This document shows positions 45,745 to 54,934 of a stretch of 64,000 nt of DNA, in pieces. The notes beneath the pieces were generated by a model, which had not been told where the DNA came from, searched no databases, and saw nothing but the letters and a program-made list of their open reading frames with translations. How positions within the stretch are numbered: the first letter of the stretch is position 1; every line of letters begins with the position of its first letter. Position numbers and translations under genes: made by a program. Source of the DNA: Azospirillum sp. TSA2s (lineage in GTDB: Bacteria > Pseudomonadota > Alphaproteobacteria > Azospirillales > Azospirillaceae); assembly GCF_004923315.1 (NCBI RefSeq), contig NZ_CP039642.1, forward strand, positions 434,001 through 498,000, read 5' to 3'.

Positions 45745-45788
45745 ACGCATTCGCAAGCTGCTCCCCCGCTTCCTTTCCTTTCAGGTCC

Positions 45789-47078
45789 ATGCCCCGTCCC
45801 GACAGCCTGTCCCTGCGCGAGGCCCGCCGCATCGCCATCGCGGCCCAAGGCTTCCCCAACACACCCCCCGAAGCCGATCCGGTGGAGGCCCGCCATGCCC
45901 GGCGCCTGATCGGGCGGTTGGGGCTGGTGCAGATCGATTCGGTCAACGTGCTGGTGCGCTCGCATTACCTGCCGCTCTTCTCGCGGCTGGGACCGTACGA
46001 GGCGGCGCTGCTCGACCGGCTGGCCTATGGCGGCAAGCGGCGGTCGCTGTTCGAATATTGGGGCCACGAGGCGTCGCTGATCCCGGTGGAGCAGCAGCCG
46101 CTGTTCCGCTGGCGCATGGCGCGGGCAGAACGTGGCGAGGGCATCTATGGCGAGCTGGCGCGCTTCGCCGCCGAACGCCGCCCCTACATCGACTCCGTGC
46201 TGGCCGAGGTGGCGGCGCGCGGGCCGCTGGGCGCGTCGGAACTCAGCGAGGCCGGACGCGGCGCTGGCGGCTGGTGGGGGTGGAGCGACGGCAAGCGGGC
46301 GGTGGAGTTCCTGTTCTGGGCCGGTCTGGTCACCACCGCCGGCCGCCGCGGCTTCGAGCGGCTCTACGACCTGCCGGAGCGGGTGCTGCCATCCGCCGTC
46401 CTGGACACCCCCACCTCGGAGGAGGCCGAGGCCCAGCGTGCACTTCTGCGCATCGCCGCCCGCGCCCATGGCGTGGCAACCGAGCGCGACCTGCGCGACT
46501 ATCACCGGCTGGAGGTCGCCGACGCCCGCCTGCGCATCGCCGAACTGGTGGAGGCCGGCGACCTGCTGCCGGTGACGGTGGAGGGGTGGGAGCGCACCGC
46601 CTACGTCACCCCCGACCTGCGCATTCCCCGCAAGACCCCCGCCCGCGCCCTGCTCTCCCCCTTCGATTCGCTGATCTGGGAGCGGCAGCGCACCGAACGT
46701 CTGTTCGGCGCCCGCATCCGGCTGGAGATCTACACGCCCGCCCACAAGCGGGAGCATGGCTATTACGTCCTGCCCTTCCTAATGGACGAGCGCATCGCCG
46801 CCCGCGTCGACCTGAAGTCCGACCGCAAGGCGTCCGCCCTGCTGGTCCAGGCCGCCCACACCGAACCCCACGCCAGCCATGGCACCGTCGCCCCGCCCCT
46901 GGCGGCGGAGCTGCGCCGTCTGGCCGGCTGGCTGGGGCTGGAGCGGGTGACGATGACCGGCGGCGGCGATCTGGCGCCGGCCTTGGCGGCGGAATTGCGG
47001 CTGACGGGGGCCGACGCCCCGCTCACTCCAGATGGTCGAGCGGCAGCCGGGTCTCGAACTTCACCTCCTTCAGGGTGA
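45789..47078 (+). CDS. ycaQ: YcaQ-like winged-helix DNA glycosylase
   Basis: 429 aa of the winged-helix HTH_42 family; E. coli YcaQ (AlkX) unhooks DNA interstrand crosslinks. Landmarks are LGLVQIDSVN (the catalytic QxD-type motif near residue 53), FEYWGHEASLIP, and LLSPFDSLIWERQRTERLF in the C-terminal part. The ribosome-binding site is weak. The 3' end overlaps the convergent lrp-type gene by 56 bp. Confidence 0.85.
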   Translation: MPRPDSLSLREARRIAIAAQGFPNTPPEADPVEARHARRLIGRLGLVQIDSVNVLVRSHYLPLFSRLGPYEAALLDRLAYGGKRRSLFEYWGHEASLIPVEQQPLFRWRMARAERGEGIYGELARFAAERRPYIDSVLAEVAARGPLGASELSEAGRGAGGWWGWSDGKRAVEFLFWAGLVTTAGRRGFERLYDLPERVLPSAVLDTPTSEEAEAQRALLRIAARAHGVATERDLRDYHRLEVADARLRIAELVEAGDLLPVTVEGWERTAYVTPDLRIPRKTPARALLSPFDSLIWERQRTERLFGARIRLEIYTPAHKREHGYYVLPFLMDERIAARVDLKSDRKASALLVQAAHTEPHASHGTVAPPLAAELRRLAGWLGLERVTMTGGGDLAPALAAELRLTGADAPLTPDGRAAAGSRTSPPSG

Positions 47079-47502
47079 CGCTTGATTTGACGTGCGACAC
47101 CGCGGGGATGGAGAAGATGCGTTCACTGAGGAAGCGGCCGTAATCCTCCGTCGTCGGCACGACGATGCGCAGCAGGTAATCGGCGTCGCCGGTGACGGCG
47201 AAGCATTCCAGCACCTCCGGCATGTCGGCGATGGCGGTCTCGAACTGTTCGACCGCATTCTCCTTGTGGCGTTCCAGCGTGACATGGGCGAAGACGCACT
47301 CGCCAAGCCCCAGCTTGCGCGGGTCGAGCTGCACCGTATAGCGGCGGATGACGCCGATGTCCTCCATCGACCGCACCCGGCGCCAGCAGGGCGAGGCCGA
47401 CAGGCCGACGGTGTCGCCCAGCTCCTGCATGGTCAGGCGGGCGTTCTCCTGCAGGGCCGCCAGGATGCCCTTCTCATGCCGGTCGAGCTTGATCGCCGCC
47501 AT
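47023..47502 (-). CDS. Lrp/AsnC-family transcriptional regulator
   Basis: A 159-aa protein: N-terminal helix-turn-helix (RLTMQELGDTVGLSASPCWR) and C-terminal RAM ligand domain (VTGDADYLLRIVVPTTEDYG). These regulators sense amino acids as octamers. The start at 47502 (MAAIKLDRHEKGIL) matches the family. The target gene cannot be told from position. Confidence 0.88.
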   Translation of the reverse strand: MAAIKLDRHEKGILAALQENARLTMQELGDTVGLSASPCWRRVRSMEDIGVIRRYTVQLDPRKLGLGECVFAHVTLERHKENAVEQFETAIADMPEVLECFAVTGDADYLLRIVVPTTEDYGRFLSERIFSIPAVSHVKSSVTLKEVKFETRLPLDHLE

Positions 47503-47653
47503 CTGCGCCTTCCCCCTCCTCCGCCCAGTCAATCGTTACACCTGCAAACATAAGCAGAGCCGACGGCCGGTGCGAGCCCTTCCATGCAACCAATCCACCC
47601 TTCCCGGTGTTGGTCCGACGGTGGGAGTGGGCGCCAAGCGTGGGAGAACGGAC

Positions 47654-48271
47654 GTGTTCGATTGGATCGTTGCTATGGTGGAGCACACCGGCTATGTCGG
47701 CGTCGCTCTGCTGATGTTCGCGGAAAACCTGTTTCCCCCCATCCCGTCGGAGCTGATCCTGCCGCTGGCCGGCTTCACCGCCGCGCGCGGCGACCTGGGG
47801 TTGGTGATGGTCATCGTCTCGGGCACGGGCGGCGCCTTGCTGGGGGCGCTGTTCTGGTATCTGATCGGCCGCTGGGTCGGCTGCCGCCGGCTGAAGCGCT
47901 GGGCCGGGCGCCATGGCCGTTGGCTGACCATCGCGCCGGAGGAGGTCGATCAGGCCGCCGCCCGATTCCGCGAACATGGCGGCCGGTCGGTGCTGATCGG
48001 CCGGATGATCCCGGCGGTGCGCACGCTGATCTCCATCCCCGCCGGGGTGTCGGAGATGCCGCTGGGGTCCTTCCTGCTCTACACCACCGTCGGCACCGCT
48101 CTCTGGACGACCTTTCTCGCCAGCGCCGGCTATCTGCTGGAGGACCGGTATCAACAGGTCGCCGGCTGGCTGAACCCGGTGTCCAACATCGTCTTCGCCG
48201 GGATCGCCCTCTGGTACGTCTACCGCGTCGCCACCTTCGGCCGGCGGACGAGCGGGCAGCCGGCGGAATAA
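47654..48271 (+). CDS. DedA family membrane protein
   Basis: A 205-aa integral membrane protein from a GTG start with GGAG upstream. The DedA signature is clear: MFAENLFPPIPSELILPLAG (residues about 18-37) and FREHGGRSVLIGRMIPAVRT with the conserved Arg residues. DedA proteins move phospholipids or carrier lipids across the membrane and affect envelope stress resistance. Confidence 0.88.
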   Translation: MFDWIVAMVEHTGYVGVALLMFAENLFPPIPSELILPLAGFTAARGDLGLVMVIVSGTGGALLGALFWYLIGRWVGCRRLKRWAGRHGRWLTIAPEEVDQAAARFREHGGRSVLIGRMIPAVRTLISIPAGVSEMPLGSFLLYTTVGTALWTTFLASAGYLLEDRYQQVAGWLNPVSNIVFAGIALWYVYRVATFGRRTSGQPAE

Positions 48272-48379
48272 CGGCCAAGCCCTTTTCCACCCTGAGAAAA
48301 ACGTCCCCGCCCTCGCTGGACGGCCGCGCCGCCGCCATGCTCTGACTGGCCGATCCGACCGCCAGCGGGAGCGCCCTTC

Positions 48380-49078
48380 ATGAGTTCCACCGAGAGTTCC
48401 ACCCCCACCATCATCCTCGTCCATGGCGCCTTCGCCGACGGCTCCTCCTGGAGCCGGGTGATCCCGCGCCTGCAAGCGGAAGGGTTCGCGGCGGTCGCGG
48501 TGCAGAACCCGCTGGTCTCACTCGACGACGATGTCGCCCATGTCCAACGCGCCATCGACCGGACCAAGGGGCCGGTGGTGCTGGTCGGTCATTCCTGGGG
48601 CGGCGCCGTCATCACCCAGGTCGGCGCTCAGGAGCGGGTGAAGTCGCTGGTCTACATCGCCGCCTTCGCCCCCGACGCCGGGCAATCGCCGAACGACACG
48701 CTGAAGCCCTTCCCACCCTCGGCCGGCCTGACGGGCGTCTCGGTGGACAAGGACCGTTTCCTGACCTTGAAGCCGGAGGGCATGGCCCGCAACTTCGCCC
48801 AGGATTTGCCGGCCGAGGATGCCGCTCTGCTGGCCGCCACCCAGGGTCCGGTGGCGGCGGCCTGCTTCGCGACCAAGGTCTCCGCCGCCGCCTGGAAGAC
48901 CAAGCCCGCCTGGTATGTCGTCGCCACCCAGGACCGCATGCTGCCGCCCGACTTCCTGCGCGCCACCGCGTCGCGCATCGGCGCCCGGACGGTGGAGGTC
49001 GACAGCGGCCATGCCCCGCACCTGTCGCGCGCGGAAGCCGTCGCGGCGGTGATCGTCGAAGCGGCCCGCTCTATCTAG
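48380..49078 (+). CDS. alpha/beta hydrolase
   Basis: A 232-aa cytosolic hydrolase of the EstC-like group (salicylate esterase or hydroxynitrile lyase relatives). Oxyanion segment LVHGAFADGSSW, nucleophile elbow GHSWGG (Ser near 74), Asp in TQDRMLPP and His in DSGHAPHLSR complete the triad. Substrate unknown. It converges on the araC-type gene, overlapping it by 8 bp. Confidence 0.85.
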   Translation: MSSTESSTPTIILVHGAFADGSSWSRVIPRLQAEGFAAVAVQNPLVSLDDDVAHVQRAIDRTKGPVVLVGHSWGGAVITQVGAQERVKSLVYIAAFAPDAGQSPNDTLKPFPPSAGLTGVSVDKDRFLTLKPEGMARNFAQDLPAEDAALLAATQGPVAAACFATKVSAAAWKTKPAWYVVATQDRMLPPDFLRATASRIGARTVEVDSGHAPHLSRAEAVAAVIVEAARSI

Positions 49079-49811
49079 ACCGCCGGACCGCCCCCGGCGT
49101 GATGCCGCGGCGGCGGCGCAGGCTGCGGGTCAGGGCGCTCTGGTCGGAGAAGCCCACCGCCAGCGCCACCTCGGCCAGCGGCAACCGGCCGTCCCGCAGC
49201 AGTGCCTCCGCCCGGTCCAGCCGCAGTTCCGCCAGCATCGCGGCGGGGGTGCTGCCGGTGCGGGCACGGAAGCGTTCATGGAACCGGCTGGGCGCCAGAC
49301 CAGCCGCCTCCGCCAACTCCGCCACCGTCAGCGGCTCGGCACAGCGCTCCGCCATCAGGGCCAGGGCGCGGTCGATGGGGTCGTCCGACAGCGGCGCCGG
49401 CGGTTGCCGGGTTTCCAGGGCGCGCAGCAGCAGCCCCGCCGAATGGTGGGCCAGCACCGGGTCGAGCGGCTTGTCGGCCGCCTCCGCCGCCAGATAACGC
49501 ACCAGCCCGTCCAGCGCGCCGTCGATGGCGAAGAAGGCGTCGCAGGCGCGCACCGCCGCCTCCGGCACCAGACCGGCGGCGGGCACGTCCAGCACGACGA
49601 AGCGGTTGGTCCCGCCGCTGCGGAAGCTGTGCGGCACGCCGTCGGCCACCAGCACCCCGCGCCCGTCGCCCACCCGGCCGCAGGCCCCGCCGACCTCCAT
49701 GTCGAGGGTCCCGGCGACCGGCAGCACGATCTGGTGATGGTCATGGGCGTGCCGCCGTTCATGCCCGTCGTAACTGCGGGTGCTGACGGTCGGCCGATGC
49801 GGGGACGCCAC
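49071..49811 (-). CDS. AraC-family transcriptional regulator
   Basis: 246 aa from a GTG at 49811 with AAGGAG 9 nt upstream (the frame extends to 49880). A cupin N-terminus (HERRHAHDHHQIVLPVAGTL) and two C-terminal helix-turn-helix motifs (LAEAAGLAPSRFHERFRART, EVALAVGFSDQSALTRSLRR) are visible. His-rich cupin strands could bind metal or ligand. Target unknown; the convergent hydrolase is a neighbour, not an obvious target. Confidence 0.85.
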   Translation of the reverse strand: MASPHRPTVSTRSYDGHERRHAHDHHQIVLPVAGTLDMEVGGACGRVGDGRGVLVADGVPHSFRSGGTNRFVVLDVPAAGLVPEAAVRACDAFFAIDGALDGLVRYLAAEAADKPLDPVLAHHSAGLLLRALETRQPPAPLSDDPIDRALALMAERCAEPLTVAELAEAAGLAPSRFHERFRARTGSTPAAMLAELRLDRAEALLRDGRLPLAEVALAVGFSDQSALTRSLRRRRGITPGAVRRSR

Positions 49812-50160
49812 GCCGGCGGGCTCCTTGCCGTTGGATCGATGGGCCGATGCTACGCCCTCCTCCCCGGCGCGTACAGGCACAGCTGTGCACAGGCACGGGA
49901 CCGGTCGCCCACCACAAATACCAGAAGGCGAAACTGAGTTTCAGCAAATCGCGCCGGCGAATTTTCAAGTCAACGTCCGCAATGCGCACCGCTCAGCCGA
50001 TATTCGCCCACCCATTCACTTGAGCGTTGCCTGATATTCCGGACGAACAATTGCGGCACCGGACAGCGCCTCCTTATGAGTATTTTCAAACAAGAAATAC
50101 GACCGCCAAGGCACGGATCGTTCGCCATTCGCCAAAAAGCACTCATAAAAGGAACGCCCG
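49812..50160. other. intergenic between divergent genes
   Basis: Promoter space of the araC-type gene and the CoA-transferase gene. The latter has AAAGGAA 8 nt before its ATG. No gene or clear operator seen. Confidence 0.4.
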
Positions 50161-51669
50161 ATGTACCGAGATCGCATCCGCCTGAAATCCCTGTGGGGCA
50201 AGGTGGTTCCGGCGGAAGAGGCCGCCTTCCTCATCAAGGACGGCATGACCGTGGGCATGAGCGGCTTCACCCGCGCCGGGGACGCCAAGGCGGTGCCGCT
50301 GGCGCTGGCCGAGCGCGCCGCGTCGGAAAAGCTGAAGATCACGCTGATGACCGGCGCCTCGCTGGGCAACGACGTCGACCGGATCCTGACCGAGGCGGGG
50401 GTGCTGTCGCGCCGCCTGCCCTTCCAGGCCGACCCGGTGCTGCGCAAGGCGATCAACCGCGGCGAGGTGATGTTCGTCGACCAGCATCTGTCGGAAACGG
50501 TGGAACTGCTACGGTCCCGCCAGATGGGTCCGGTCGACGTCGCGGTGATCGAGGCCTGCGCCATCACCGAGAATGGCGGGATCGTGCCGACCACCTCCAT
50601 CGGCAACTCGGCGACCTTCGCCATCCTGGCCGAGAAGATCATCATCGAGCTGAACCTGACCCAGCCGCTGGATCTGGAGGGGATGCACGACGTCTATATC
50701 CCGACCCGCCGCCCCTTCCGCGAGCCGATCCCGGTGGTCACGGCGGAAAGCCGCGCCGGTCTGCCCTATATCCCGATCGACCCGTCACGGATCGCGGCCA
50801 TCGTGGTGACGCGCAAGCAGGACAGCTCCGCCAACATCCTGCCGCCCGATGACGAGACCAACGCCATCGCCGGCCACCTGATCGAGTTCCTGGGCCGCGA
50901 AGTGAAGCAGGGCCGGATGGGCCGCTCGCTGGCGCCGCTGCAGGCCGGCATCGGCACCATCGCCAACGCGGTGCTGCACGGGCTGATCGACTGCCCATTC
51001 CACGACCTGACCATGTACAGCGAGGTTCTGCAGGACAGCACCTTCGAGCTGTTCGACGCCGGCAAGCTGAACTTCGCCTCCGGCTCCTCGATCACGCTCA
51101 GCGCCGGAAAGTACGCCGAAGTGCTGCCGAAGATCGGCTCCTACAAGGGCCGGCTGCTGCTGCGCCCGCAGGAGATCTCCAACCATCCGGAGGTGATCCG
51201 CCGCCTTGGCGTCATTGGCATCAACACGGCGCTGGAGTGCGACATCTACGGCAACGTCAACTCCACCCACGTCAACGGCACGCAGATGATGAACGGCATC
51301 GGCGGCTCCGGCGACTTCGCCCGCAACAGCCACCTCGCCATCTTCGTCACCAAGTCGCTGGCCAAGGGCGGCGCCATCTCCAGCGTCGTGCCGATGGTCA
51401 CCCATGTGGACCACAACGAGCATGACGTCGACGTTCTGGTGACGGAGGTCGGGCTGGCCGACCTGCGCGGTCTGGCTCCGCGCGAGCGGGCCGAGACGAT
51501 CATCCGCAACTGCGTCCACCCCAGCTACCGCGAACTGGCGATGGACTATCAGCGCCGGGCGCTCCAGCGCGGCGGCCACACCCCGCACCTGCTGGAGGAG
51601 GCCTTCGCCTGGCACACCCGCTTCCAGCAGACCGGCAGCATGATGCCGAGGCCGCTGGCGGCCGAATAA
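50161..51669 (+). CDS. acetyl-CoA hydrolase/succinyl-CoA:acetate CoA-transferase family
   Basis: 502 aa of the class I CoA-transferase family containing Ach1, AarC and YgfH. ENGGIVPTTSIGNSATFA, the likely catalytic Glu in YSEVLQDST (near 287) and the GIGGSGDFARN glycine loop are visible, with the conserved end VTEVGLADLRGLAPRERA. It moves CoA between acetate, succinate or propionate. Exact donor and acceptor cannot be read. Confidence 0.88.
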   Translation: MYRDRIRLKSLWGKVVPAEEAAFLIKDGMTVGMSGFTRAGDAKAVPLALAERAASEKLKITLMTGASLGNDVDRILTEAGVLSRRLPFQADPVLRKAINRGEVMFVDQHLSETVELLRSRQMGPVDVAVIEACAITENGGIVPTTSIGNSATFAILAEKIIIELNLTQPLDLEGMHDVYIPTRRPFREPIPVVTAESRAGLPYIPIDPSRIAAIVVTRKQDSSANILPPDDETNAIAGHLIEFLGREVKQGRMGRSLAPLQAGIGTIANAVLHGLIDCPFHDLTMYSEVLQDSTFELFDAGKLNFASGSSITLSAGKYAEVLPKIGSYKGRLLLRPQEISNHPEVIRRLGVIGINTALECDIYGNVNSTHVNGTQMMNGIGGSGDFARNSHLAIFVTKSLAKGGAISSVVPMVTHVDHNEHDVDVLVTEVGLADLRGLAPRERAETIIRNCVHPSYRELAMDYQRRALQRGGHTPHLLEEAFAWHTRFQQTGSMMPRPLAAE

Positions 51670-51686
51670 GGTCCCTCAAAAACGGG

Positions 51687-51710
51687 CGGGCCGCGAAATT
51701 CCGCGGCCCG
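51687..51710 (+). terminator. terminator after CoA-transferase gene
   Basis: CGGGCCGCG-AAATTC-CGCGGCCCG, a perfect 9-bp stem 17 bp after the stop, followed by TTCCCGTT; a short T run makes it a moderate terminator. Confidence 0.75.
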
Positions 51711-51729
51711 TTCCCGTTACCTGTACCGG

Positions 51730-51915
51730 TCAGACATGCTGCCCGCCATTGCGCTCCAAGTAGAGAAGCAATGCGGGATAATAGTGCTTGCGCTCTGACG
51801 AAATCTTCTCGCAGAAACGGCGTGCGGCACCGCTCTTGAGCCAGTCCTCAAGCTGACCGTTCTGACGTTTTTCCGCGACGATGGCATCGATCGCGTCGAG
51901 AATTTTGTGAATCAC
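51730..51915 (-). CDS. 61-aa unknown protein
   Basis: A GTG start with GAGG 6 nt upstream. The sequence (MIHKILDAIDAIVAEKRQNG, then RKHYYPALLLYLERNGG) is helical and charged with one Cys. No family recognised. It converges with the CoA-transferase gene. Confidence 0.45.
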   Translation of the reverse strand: MIHKILDAIDAIVAEKRQNGQLEDWLKSGAARRFCEKISSERKHYYPALLLYLERNGGQHV

Positions 51916-52324
51916 CTCAGGCCTCGTCTTATAAAGATTGGAGCAGCGTCTTCGTCGCTCTTACGATCTTATATGCGCTCAGCTGCCGGTGAACGGCCCT
52001 GCAATCTGGGAATGGCTGCGTGTTGCAATGCACAAAACGTGAGGATCAGGAGCCCTGTGGCCGGTCGTCGTCAGCGCCAGCGCTCCTTCAGGTCCTGAAG
52101 GCTATAGGTAACGGGATCGTCGTACACGTCCCGGAATAAACGCCCTCTCCCGCCCCGGGAGAGGGAGGGGACCCACGAAGTGGGGAGGGTGAGGGGTAGG
52201 GCAAGAATCCAGAAGCGCATGGTTCCTTGGGTCACCCCTCACCCTTCCCACCGCTTCGCGGCGGGCCCCTTCCCTCTCCCGGGGCGGGAGAGGGAGCCAA
52301 GCGCAACGCATCAGCGGCCCATCC
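51916..52324. other. intergenic region with long inverted repeat
   Basis: No gene. The second half (52139-52300) is the long GC-rich inverted repeat listed separately. Confidence 0.6.
52139..52300. repeat. long GC-rich inverted repeat
   Basis: The left arm begins CCCTCTCCCGCCCCGGGAGA and continues through GGGGAGGGTGAGGGG; the right arm holds CCCCTCACCCTTCCC and ends CTCTCCCGGGGCGGGAGAGG. Each arm is about 60 nt and itself contains a short hairpin. It is the largest of four related intergenic repeats in the window. Confidence 0.75.
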
Positions 52325-53044
52325 TCAAGCCCTCTCCCGCTCCTCCTCGGGCGGACGCAGAGCCTGTCCGGTCGGGCAGAGCCGCAGCAGCACGCAGCGG
52401 TCGCAGGCCGGCGCCTGATAGTAGCAGCAGCGCTGGCCGTGCAGCATCATGACCTCATGGTTGTCGTAGACCTGCTGGGCGTCCCACTCCGCCGGCAACT
52501 GCGCCGACAGCACCGCATGCGACGGGCCGACCGCGACGTTGGCGGGGATCAGGCCGGTACGCACGGCGACGCGGTGATGGTGGCTGTCCACCGGCAAGGC
52601 CGCCTGCCGCAGGGTGGAGAAGCTGAGCACCGCCGCGCTGGTCTTCGGACCCACTCCCGGCAATTCCTCCAGCCACGCGCGCGCCTCCGGCACGGTCATG
52701 GCGGTGAGCAGGTCGAGCGACAGGCTGCCGACCCGCTCGGTGATGCGACGCAGGATGGCCTGGATGCGCGGAGCCTTCTGCTCCGGCCAGGTGACGCCGG
52801 CAATGGTCGCCTCCACCTCCGCGACGGGAGCGTCGCGCACCGCTTCCCAATCGGGCCAGCGCCGCCGCAGCGCCTTGAAGGCGGCGCCGGAAGCCGCATT
52901 CCGGGTGCGGTGCGACAGCAGCGACGACACCAACTCGCTCAGCGGGTCGAGGCTGTGGAAATAGGCGACCGGGCAGCCATAGACGGTGCACAGCAGCCGG
53001 TGAATCTCGAGCGCCTTGTCGCGCAACGCAGCCGGGTCGGTCAT
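52325..53044 (-). CDS. endonuclease III-like DNA glycosylase
   Basis: 239 aa, HhH-GPD superfamily. The hairpin-helix LEELPGVGPKTSAAVLSFS carries the Nth catalytic-type Lys, VDSHHHRVAVRTG the catalytic Asp (about 153), and a C-terminal cluster C-x6-C-x2-C-x5-C (CYYQAPACDRCVLLRLC) should bind [4Fe-4S]. It differs enough from Nth that it may be a second paralogue. The ATG at 53044 is preferred over a TTG at 53056. Confidence 0.82.
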   Translation of the reverse strand: MTDPAALRDKALEIHRLLCTVYGCPVAYFHSLDPLSELVSSLLSHRTRNAASGAAFKALRRRWPDWEAVRDAPVAEVEATIAGVTWPEQKAPRIQAILRRITERVGSLSLDLLTAMTVPEARAWLEELPGVGPKTSAAVLSFSTLRQAALPVDSHHHRVAVRTGLIPANVAVGPSHAVLSAQLPAEWDAQQVYDNHEVMMLHGQRCCYYQAPACDRCVLLRLCPTGQALRPPEEERERA

Positions 53045-53101
53045 AAAAACCGACAACAGCCGAACCGGTAAGGCGTTACCGGTAAATCATCAGGCTCCGC
53101 C

Positions 53102-54931
53102 CTACCCCACCAGCCCCGACATCACCGCGCGCAGCTGCGCCGGCTTCACCGGCTTGTTCAGCACCAGACAGCCGGCCGCCTTGGCCTCGTCGGCCAGTTC
53201 CGGCGTGCGGTTGGCGGTGACGATCACGGCGGGCAGGATGCGGCCGCAGGCGGCGCGCAGCCGCGCAACCTCGTTGACGCCCAGCGCCCCGTCGTCGAGG
53301 TGATAGTCGGCGATCAGCAGGTCCGGCGGCTGCGGCATGCCGGACAGCAGGGCCAGCGCCTCGTCGCCGTTGGTGGCCGACACCACGTCGCAGGCCCAGC
53401 CGCGCAGCAGCGCCTCCATCCCCGCCACCACCGTCGGCTCGTTGTCCAGCACCAGCACGGAGGTGCCGGCCAGCCGGTTGGTCATCGGCCGGGCGGCGAC
53501 GCTGGCCGGGCGCACGGCGCGACGCTCCGTCCCGCGCGGCACGGTGACGGCGAAGACGGAGCCCCGGCCGGGCTCCGACCGCACGGTGATGGGGTGGCCC
53601 AGCATGCGGGCGACGCGGTCGACGATGGCGAGGCCAAGCCCCATGCCGCGGTCGCGCCCCTTGGTGACGGGGGTGTCGAGGCGGCGGAACTCCTGGAAGA
53701 TCTCGGTGATCTTGTCGCGCGGGATGCCGGGGCCGTTGTCCCACACCTCGATGCGGATGCCGTCGCCGGTCCGGCGGCAGCCGACCACCACCCGGCCGCC
53801 CTGGACATAGCGCAGCGCGTTGGACAGGAAATTCTGCACGATCCGGCGCAGCAGCCGCATGTCGCTGCGCACCACCGCGCCCGACCCCACCACCTTCAGG
53901 TCGATGCCGCGCTCCGCCGCGACGGCGGCATATTCGGTGGCGAGCGGCGCCAGGATGCCGCGCAGCGGGAAATCGCTGACCTCCGGCGTCACCGCCCCGG
54001 CATCGAGCTTGGAGATGTCGAGCAGCGCCGACAGCAAATCCTCCACCGACGCCAGTGCCAGGTCGATGTTGTCCACCAGTTCCGCATTGGCAGCCGGCTG
54101 TTCCAGGTCGGCCAGCGCCGAGACGAACAGACGGGCGGCGTTCAAGGGCTGCAACAGGTCGTGGCTGGCGGCGGCGATGAAGCGGGTCTTCGACAGGTTG
54201 GCCTGATCGGCCTGGGACTTCGCCTGCTGAAGCTGGTCGTTCAGCATCATCAGCGCGGATTTCTCCGCCTGTTCGGATTCGCGCCGCCGCTCCTCCTCGT
54301 GCTTGATGACGGTGATGTCGGTGTAGACGCCGACGATGCCGCCGTCGCGGGTGCGCCGCTCGTTCACCTGGATCCAGCGGCCGTCGGACAGCCTGTTGAG
54401 GAACACGCCCTTCAGGTCGTGGCGGTGCTCCATCCGCTCGCGCAGCCAGACGTCAGGCGGCGGCTCGCTGACCGCGCCGGCGGCGGCGACCATCGCCACC
54501 AGATCGTTGAAGCGGATGCCGGCCTGGATGCGGCCCGATACCGACGGCCAGTATGACAGGTATTTGCGATTGCACAGCACCAGCCGGTCGGACGAGTCGA
54601 ACAGGGCGAACCCCTCGTTCACCGACTCGATCGCCTCGAACAGGCGGGTGCGCATGGTGTCCGCCAACTCCTTGGCGCGGGCGAGATCGCGGTTGCTGTC
54701 CTCCAGCTTGTGCAGGGCGCGTTCCAACTCCAGCGTGCGTTCGCGGATCTTCTGCTCCAGCACGATGGCGGTCTGGAACAGCGAGAAGGCGCCGCCCTGG
54801 AAATCCATCGACCGCTCGACGCGGTCCATCAGCACCTTGTTGATGCGCTGGAGCTTGGCGTTCTCGCGCTCCAACTCGGCGATGCGGTCGGCGGGATCGA
54901 GCGTCCAGCTGCGGGTTTGGATGCCGGCCAT
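53102..54931 (-). CDS. nahK: NahK-type hybrid histidine kinase
   Basis: 609-aa cytosolic hybrid kinase: N-terminal coiled coil (ELERENAKLQRINKVLMDRV), PAS domain (about 95-215), phospho-acceptor His near 255 (AAASHDLLQPLNAAR), ATPase domain (DNGPGIPRDK, GMGLGLAIVDR) and C-terminal receiver with Asp near 543 (LLIADYHLDDG). This layout, with the HDLLQPLNA box, is that of NahK/ErcS' of Pseudomonas. It begins 3 nt after the FIST gene, as in the nosP-nahK operons where NosP inhibits the kinase upon binding nitric oxide. In Pseudomonas the same kinase sits near ethanol-oxidation genes, matching the aldehyde dehydrogenase here. Confidence 0.8.
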   Translation of the reverse strand: MAGIQTRSWTLDPADRIAELERENAKLQRINKVLMDRVERSMDFQGGAFSLFQTAIVLEQKIRERTLELERALHKLEDSNRDLARAKELADTMRTRLFEAIESVNEGFALFDSSDRLVLCNRKYLSYWPSVSGRIQAGIRFNDLVAMVAAAGAVSEPPPDVWLRERMEHRHDLKGVFLNRLSDGRWIQVNERRTRDGGIVGVYTDITVIKHEEERRRESEQAEKSALMMLNDQLQQAKSQADQANLSKTRFIAAASHDLLQPLNAARLFVSALADLEQPAANAELVDNIDLALASVEDLLSALLDISKLDAGAVTPEVSDFPLRGILAPLATEYAAVAAERGIDLKVVGSGAVVRSDMRLLRRIVQNFLSNALRYVQGGRVVVGCRRTGDGIRIEVWDNGPGIPRDKITEIFQEFRRLDTPVTKGRDRGMGLGLAIVDRVARMLGHPITVRSEPGRGSVFAVTVPRGTERRAVRPASVAARPMTNRLAGTSVLVLDNEPTVVAGMEALLRGWACDVVSATNGDEALALLSGMPQPPDLLIADYHLDDGALGVNEVARLRAACGRILPAVIVTANRTPELADEAKAAGCLVLNKPVKPAQLRAVMSGLVG

Positions 54932-54934
54932 GGC

